The notes beneath the pieces are model-generated. The model saw only the letters and a list, made by a program, of their open reading frames with translations. It did no database searches and was not told where the DNA came from. From NCBI GenBank assembly GCA_014191195.1, contig BJGZ01000003.1, positions 124,001-188,000 on the forward strand: a stretch of 64,000 nucleotides of DNA. The letters run 5' to 3'. Position numbers and translations under genes: made by a program. Positions within the stretch are counted from its first letter, which is position 1. Each line of letters starts with the position of its first letter. This document shows positions 60,118-64,000 of this stretch, one piece after another. Origin of the DNA: Chlorobiota bacterium. Its GTDB lineage: Bacteria; Bacteroidota; Ignavibacteria; Kapaibacteriales; UBA961.

Positions 60118-60480
60118 CTATGATCGCAATTTATTAATAATACCGTTTAATTCTGTTATGATTGTTGAAAGTTGATTTTCAATTGATTCTTTAGATAAGT
60201 CTTGTGATATACCATAATCATAAGTTAGATTATCATTATCAAAGCTTAAGGAGGCTAATCTTGCTTTAGTTTCTAAGATAGTTAAACGCTCTTCACGTAT
60301 TAGCGTCTTAAGATATTGTAATAATGCAAGATTATTTTTGGTGTAGATTCTGTTGCCAGAAATATTTTTTTGGGGGTGTAATTGACTAAATTCTCTTTCC
60401 CAATATCTAATTACATGTTGTTCTTCATCTATTAAATTAGCTATTTCTTTTATTGAATATGTATCTTCAGAATGTTCCAT
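60118..60480 (-). CDS. MerR-family transcriptional regulator
   Basis: 120 residues with an N-terminal MerR winged-helix: YSIKEIANLIDEEQHVIRYWEREF (the pattern at about 7-30) and the second helix with RIYTKNNLALLQYLKTLI. The C-terminal helix is short and lacks the metal-binding cysteines of MerR/CueR, so the signal is unknown. It is 78 bp downstream of a CX4CH protein gene (same strand) and 91 bp upstream of the WD40 gene; it may control either transcript. Similar small MerR proteins are common in Bacteroidota. Confidence 0.88.
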   Translation of the reverse strand: MEHSEDTYSIKEIANLIDEEQHVIRYWEREFSQLHPQKNISGNRIYTKNNLALLQYLKTLIREERLTILETKARLASLSFDNDNLTYDYGISQDLSKESIENQLSTIITELNGIINKLRS

Positions 60481-60558
60481 ATACGCTTATATCATATTGT
60501 TTTACTTGTAACAATGACATTAATAAATGTATTTCCTTACAAGTTATCGATCATACGA

Positions 60559-61467
60559 TTAATAAACAATACTTGTTCCAGTATATACAGCGCCTTTATT
60601 CAATACAACCCTTATTCCATAAAAGCCAGGAACGATTTGTTTCTGCATTGGCATAGATAATTGACAAAACCCGTCCAATGATTTTTCCTGACATTGTAAC
60701 TGATATGTATTACCAACAAGATCAAAACAATAGATATCTCGAATGTCATCGTATATTGGTAATACAGTTTCAAATGATTGAGAATTTTTATTATATATAA
60801 TAGTGATGGGATGTAAAGGATATGATACTTTTTCTTGGACTGATGATACCTGCTGATAATTAGCGCTAAATTTAGTAGAGTAAAACTGATCTCCAGAACT
60901 TGTTTGATCATTATTAGAGCAATTTGACATCATATAAAAGGTAACTTTCCCTTTATAACCATTTTGAGGAGGTATCCATGAAAATGTCCATTCTATTTCT
61001 CCAGGAATAATCGCTTTATTTCCCTGATAGGTATGAGTTAAATATCTTCTTCCTTTAGCAGTAGGTACAAAATCATCCGCATTTTGTGATTGTATCCTCA
61101 CACCATCATAAATTACAAATGTACCTGCATTTTTATTCATACTATCTAAGCACACAATTTGAAAACCAAATTTAGTAGTTCCAGCTTTTCTTACAGTAAG
61201 TTTAATTCCAACTGTATCATCAGAATACAATGTATTTGATTTTTCGCCAAACTGAAATGTATTTGTAGTATCATTTTGCTGAATAAATGCATTACTATGA
61301 CATCCAGATTGAGTACATGTTTTTTCACCAGGAGCACCTGTTGAACTTTGATGTGAACCTGAAGATTTTAAAGACATTTCATCCTTATCAATTGCGCCAT
61401 TAATCATGCCATACATCAAGATAGAGCAAAGACTTATTATGAGGGTATATACACTATATTTTTTCAT
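60559..61467 (-). CDS. Secreted CX4CH-motif protein (choice-of-anchor type) with T9SS-like tail, paralogue 1
   Basis: 302 residues. An N-terminal signal or anchor segment (about 6-25) is followed by SSTGAPGEKTCTQSGCHS: C51-x4-C56-H57. A beta domain (about 70-210) has KFGFQIV, GRRYLTHTYQG and IEWTFSWIPPQNGYKGKV, like the Reeler/choice-of-anchor fold. The last 80 residues are beta-rich and end GFYGIRVVL..., comparable to a T9SS sorting tail, though less clear than in the 25534 protein. It lies 12 bases after its paralogue (61480-62355) and is similar in layout, so a tandem duplication is likely. Confidence 0.75.
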   Translation of the reverse strand: MKKYSVYTLIISLCSILMYGMINGAIDKDEMSLKSSGSHQSSTGAPGEKTCTQSGCHSNAFIQQNDTTNTFQFGEKSNTLYSDDTVGIKLTVRKAGTTKFGFQIVCLDSMNKNAGTFVIYDGVRIQSQNADDFVPTAKGRRYLTHTYQGNKAIIPGEIEWTFSWIPPQNGYKGKVTFYMMSNCSNNDQTSSGDQFYSTKFSANYQQVSSVQEKVSYPLHPITIIYNKNSQSFETVLPIYDDIRDIYCFDLVGNTYQLQCQEKSLDGFCQLSMPMQKQIVPGFYGIRVVLNKGAVYTGTSIVY

Positions 61468-61479
61468 GAATATTACTAA

Positions 61480-62355
61480 TTATTGGATGAGAAAAGTATG
61501 AGCATTAATTGATGCACTTGTAGTACATCTTAGTACATATAATCCTTTTTGAAATTCATGCAAAGGCACAATAATTTCTGAATTTATATCAGAAGAAACC
61601 ATTTGATTCATTATCGATGAACCATTAATTGAAAATATTGCAGTAGAAAGAATAGGAATTGAAGGATTATCATTCTGTATAATTAATTGATTGTTTTTAA
61701 CAAAAGCAGTTATTTGATTATCCCCAAGCTTTTTGCATAAATCCTGACAACCAGTTTGAATTTGCTCTTTTAATGACATAGAATGAAGAAATACCTTGTC
61801 TCCTTTATCAGAATTATCATTATTGGCAGAAACGGTTGCAAAATAAAAATGGACTTTTCCTGTACCTTTAGAAGGAGCTTTCCACTTCATATTCCATGAA
61901 TGAGATCCAGGAATTTTTGGGTAAGTTCCAGCATGTTTATAGGTTACATACTCTCTATCTTTAATTTCCAATTCATTAAATAATATCTGGGTATGTTCTG
62001 AATCTGAAATAATAAAAGATCCGCATTGATCTCCATTATCGTCCAGAGCTACAACTTGAAATCCAAATCTATTAATTGACGGATCTTGTACATGCAATGA
62101 TATCGGATAGATTTCATCAGGTGAATATGAAGAAATCGAAGAATTGTCAAACAGTAGCTCTGCCTTCGATTGGTCGCCAATTTGGGAATCATCATGGCAT
62201 CCACTTTGCGCGCAAGTAGATTCTCCAGGTGCACCAGTAGATGAAGGAGGAGCTCCAAAACTTGTAATATCAACAATATCACTCTTTACTAAAGATAGAT
62301 CTATAGTGAAGAATAAGAATGTACAAAAAATGATAGATATAAAGATTTTTTTCAT
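61480..62355 (-). CDS. Secreted CX4CH-motif protein (choice-of-anchor type) with T9SS-like tail, paralogue 2
   Basis: 291 residues from the ATG at 62355 (upstream ATG at 62418 would spoil the signal peptide). Signal peptide about 1-24, then PSSTGAPGESTCAQSGCHD: C48-x4-C53-H54. The beta domain has NRFGFQVVALD, EYVTYKHAGTYPKIPG and SWNMKWKAPSKGTGKV, matching paralogue 1 block for block. The C-terminal part has IFSINGSSIM and KGLYVLRCTT, as in T9SS type A tails. It heads the minus-strand run with paralogue 1 and the MerR gene. An extracellular or outer-membrane place is inferred. Confidence 0.76.
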   Translation of the reverse strand: MKKIFISIIFCTFLFFTIDLSLVKSDIVDITSFGAPPSSTGAPGESTCAQSGCHDDSQIGDQSKAELLFDNSSISSYSPDEIYPISLHVQDPSINRFGFQVVALDDNGDQCGSFIISDSEHTQILFNELEIKDREYVTYKHAGTYPKIPGSHSWNMKWKAPSKGTGKVHFYFATVSANNDNSDKGDKVFLHSMSLKEQIQTGCQDLCKKLGDNQITAFVKNNQLIIQNDNPSIPILSTAIFSINGSSIMNQMVSSDINSEIIVPLHEFQKGLYVLRCTTSASINAHTFLIQ

Positions 62356-62439
62356 GATATTTTGCTCAATTACTAATATGGCTCTCAAAATAGAAAAAAC
62401 ATTGCATATTTCATGCAATGAATCTTTTTATGAATGTAG

Positions 62440-62469
62440 TTGAAAGATAAAAACAAGCATGTATTTTTG
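62440..62469 (+). promoter_or_regulatory. Bacteroidota-type promoter for paaC
   Basis: TTG (62440-62442), 19 bases, then TATTTTTG (62462-62469), matching the -33/-7 consensus. Initiation near 62476 leaves a 26-base leader before the paaC ATG at 62502. Confidence 0.65.
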
Positions 62470-62501
62470 TAAATTGATTTTCATTTATTAAGACCTAAAA
62501 T

Positions 62502-63269
62502 ATGAATTATGATTCTGCAACCCTACAGGCACTAAAATCTTTATTGTATAGAATGGCCGATGATTCATTAATTATTGCTCATCGAAATTCTGAATGGACA
62601 GGTTTAGGGCCTATTTTAGAAGAAGACATTGCTTTTTCTTCGATAGCTCAAGACAAATTAGGGCATGCTCTGTCATTATATACTTTATTGAATAATTTGG
62701 GTGAGAAAGAGCCCGACATTATTGCATTTACTAGACATACAAAAGACTTTACCTGTTGTCAATTTGTGGAATATCCAATTGGGGGTTATGACTTCAGTTT
62801 ATTAAGACATTTTCTTTATGATACTGCAGAGTTGATTCGATTTACTTCCTTAACTTCAAGCACTTATGAGCCTCTTGCAAAACTTTCAAAAAAGATTATT
62901 GGTGAAATCAAATATCATGTATTTCATGCAAATACGTGGATGGTTCATTTAGGAGCTAAAGGAAATGAAGAAAGCCATGAAAGAATGCAAACAACACTTA
63001 ATCTCATATATCCTTTAGCATTAGGTATGTTTGAGGACATTGCATCTGATGCACTATTAATATCTTCTGGAATTTATACTGGTGAACAATCAATTAAAAA
63101 TGATTGGATAGAAAGAATAACAACAGTGTTAACTCAAGCAAATCTTATCATTCCTAATGATATTACTCCAATATATGGCGGAAGAACTGGAGATCATTCA
63201 GAATACTTAGATCCTTTATTGAAAGAAATGACTGAAGTGTTTAGTATAGATCCATCAGCAACCTGGTAA
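62502..63269 (+). CDS. paaC: Phenylacetyl-CoA epoxidase subunit PaaC
   Basis: 255-residue ferritin-like subunit of the ring-1,2-phenylacetyl-CoA epoxidase. EWTGLGPILEEDIAFSSIAQDKLGHA near residue 25-50 is the family's helix pair; FTRHTKDFTCCQFVEYPIGG, KYHVFHANTWMVHLGAKG (the H and W helix) and the C-terminal GRTGDHSEYLDPLLKEMTEV match PaaC throughout. PaaC is the structural partner of catalytic PaaA. paaA, paaB, paaD and paaE are not visible in the window, and the next gene is tpiA, so paaC is isolated here. It has its own promoter. Confidence 0.9.
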   Translation: MNYDSATLQALKSLLYRMADDSLIIAHRNSEWTGLGPILEEDIAFSSIAQDKLGHALSLYTLLNNLGEKEPDIIAFTRHTKDFTCCQFVEYPIGGYDFSLLRHFLYDTAELIRFTSLTSSTYEPLAKLSKKIIGEIKYHVFHANTWMVHLGAKGNEESHERMQTTLNLIYPLALGMFEDIASDALLISSGIYTGEQSIKNDWIERITTVLTQANLIIPNDITPIYGGRTGDHSEYLDPLLKEMTEVFSIDPSATW

Positions 63270-63286
63270 AAAACTAGAAATATCCT

Positions 63287-64000
63287 ATGAATTTTTTGAT
63301 TGTTGGTAATTGGAAGATGAATACTATTCCAAGCGAGGGACTTAGAATAGTTGATAAAATATGTCTTCACATGAAATCTTTGGATATATCCGTGGATATA
63401 TTGATTTGCCCTCCTTTTACTCATTTAGTAGTATGCTCTGAGTTAATTAGGCATCTTAAATCACCATTAAGAATTGGTGCTCAAAACTGTTCTTCAGAAT
63501 CTTATGGGGCATTTACTGGGGAAATATCAGCACAAATGTTAAGAGATTTGGATGTAGAATATATTATTATTGGTCATTCAGAAAGACGCACCATTTTTAA
63601 TGAGACAAATGATACAATAGTAAAAAAGTGTATTCAAGCATTAGATGCAGGAATTATTCCTATTGTTTGTATAGGAGAATCTTTACAACAAAGAGATGAA
63701 GGCCAAACATTGGCAATAATTAAGTCTCAAATACATGCTATTTGCTCGAATGAAATCATTGTGCACCATGAATTTGCTCATGCTATAATTTTTGCATATG
63801 AACCTATTTGGGCGATAGGAACAGGGATAGCAGCTAAGCCAGAACAAGCAGAAGAAGTGCACATCTATATACGAACATTATTACAAGAGTATTTTCCCGA
63901 ATTCTATCTTACTATTCCAATTTTATATGGTGGAAGTGTTAATGAGGCAAATGCCAAAGAGTTTTTCTCTAAGAAAGATATCAATGGAGCATTAGTAGGG
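63287..64000 (+). CDS. tpiA: Triosephosphate isomerase (5' part, runs off window)
   Basis: 238 codons of a TIM-barrel enzyme that interconverts dihydroxyacetone phosphate and glyceraldehyde 3-phosphate. GNWKMN (7-12) with the catalytic Lys, IIGHSERR (His at about 95) and YEPIWAIGTG (Glu at about 167) are complete, and the phosphate-loop YGGSV is followed by NGALVG just before the window ends. Only the last dozen or so residues are missing. It starts 17 bases after paaC, so the two may be co-transcribed. The start ATG at 63287 aligns with the family. Confidence 0.97.
   Translation, partial: MNFLIVGNWKMNTIPSEGLRIVDKICLHMKSLDISVDILICPPFTHLVVCSELIRHLKSPLRIGAQNCSSESYGAFTGEISAQMLRDLDVEYIIIGHSERRTIFNETNDTIVKKCIQALDAGIIPIVCIGESLQQRDEGQTLAIIKSQIHAICSNEIIVHHEFAHAIIFAYEPIWAIGTGIAAKPEQAEEVHIYIRTLLQEYFPEFYLTIPILYGGSVNEANAKEFFSKKDINGALVG

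Overview
The window is AT-rich, densely coding bacterial chromosome with no visible phage, transposon, plasmid or CRISPR content. Several independent signs point to the Bacteroidota/Chlorobiota-type (FCB) lineage, probably a deep branch of the Ignavibacteria/Kapabacteria kind: secreted proteins with type IX secretion (T9SS) C-terminal sorting-like tails, a fused alpha-beta 2-oxoacid dehydrogenase E1, a DUF3109 gene beside rpoN, and promoters of the TTG-N19-TAnnTTTG type upstream of a tRNA and of paaC. The lineage call is inferred from family knowledge and was not searched. The gene set (glutamate dehydrogenase, branched-chain-type E1, methylmalonyl-CoA epimerase, 4-hydroxyphenylpyruvate dioxygenase, a phenylacetyl-CoA epoxidase subunit, sigma-54, an outer-membrane biogenesis set) suggests a Gram-negative aerobic heterotroph that oxidises amino acids.

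Layout. 1-10 kb: ispE, glgA, lon, a metal permease fused to a DtxR-like regulator, plsC, a NamZ-type muramidase, arginine decarboxylase. 10-20 kb: a Fur-family regulator with two palindromes before it, topA, a DprE1-like oxidase overlapping a HAD-UbiA fusion, recN, a small HD hydrolase and a metal-transport ATPase, then a 31-residue basic ribosomal-type protein, a TPR protein and HU. 20-31 kb: sppA, an ABC-2 exporter, small secreted proteins, and a minus-strand envelope/cofactor operon (mqnA-like, psd, lnt, nadD, queC). 31-40 kb: aminotransferase, HppD, glutamate dehydrogenase, an RRM protein, a PhnE-like permease, then pyrD, rpoN, DUF3109. 40-48 kb: glyA, a T9SS-type protein, fused E1, then panD, a GlmU N-domain, mce, mrp and nifU, followed by tRNA-Val(UAC). 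47.7-47.9 kb: two diverged tandem copies of a GC-rich palindromic unit, next to a 45-residue DUF2256 gene and yqeY. 48-64 kb: a YfhO-like membrane protein with a lipoprotein and an HPD-motif protein, an MFS carrier, a LolA-like protein, fni/dprA, a Tat-exported flavoprotein, a WD40 protein overlapping a CRD-OmpA protein, a MerR regulator, two paralogous CX4CH secreted proteins, paaC and the start of tpiA.

I did not find a clear defence or mobile system. The observations most worth following are: (1) a permease-repressor fusion resembling chlamydial YtgCR, with related palindromes before it and before speA/fur; (2) a two-gene set resembling the actinobacterial decaprenylphosphoryl-ribose/arabinose pathway, with alanine at the benzothiazinone-target position; (3) a split PorE-like pair (beta-propeller plus CRD-OmpA) beside T9SS-type substrates; (4) three secreted proteins each carrying a C-x4-C-H haem-like motif; (5) the tandem palindromic repeat at 47.7-47.9 kb.
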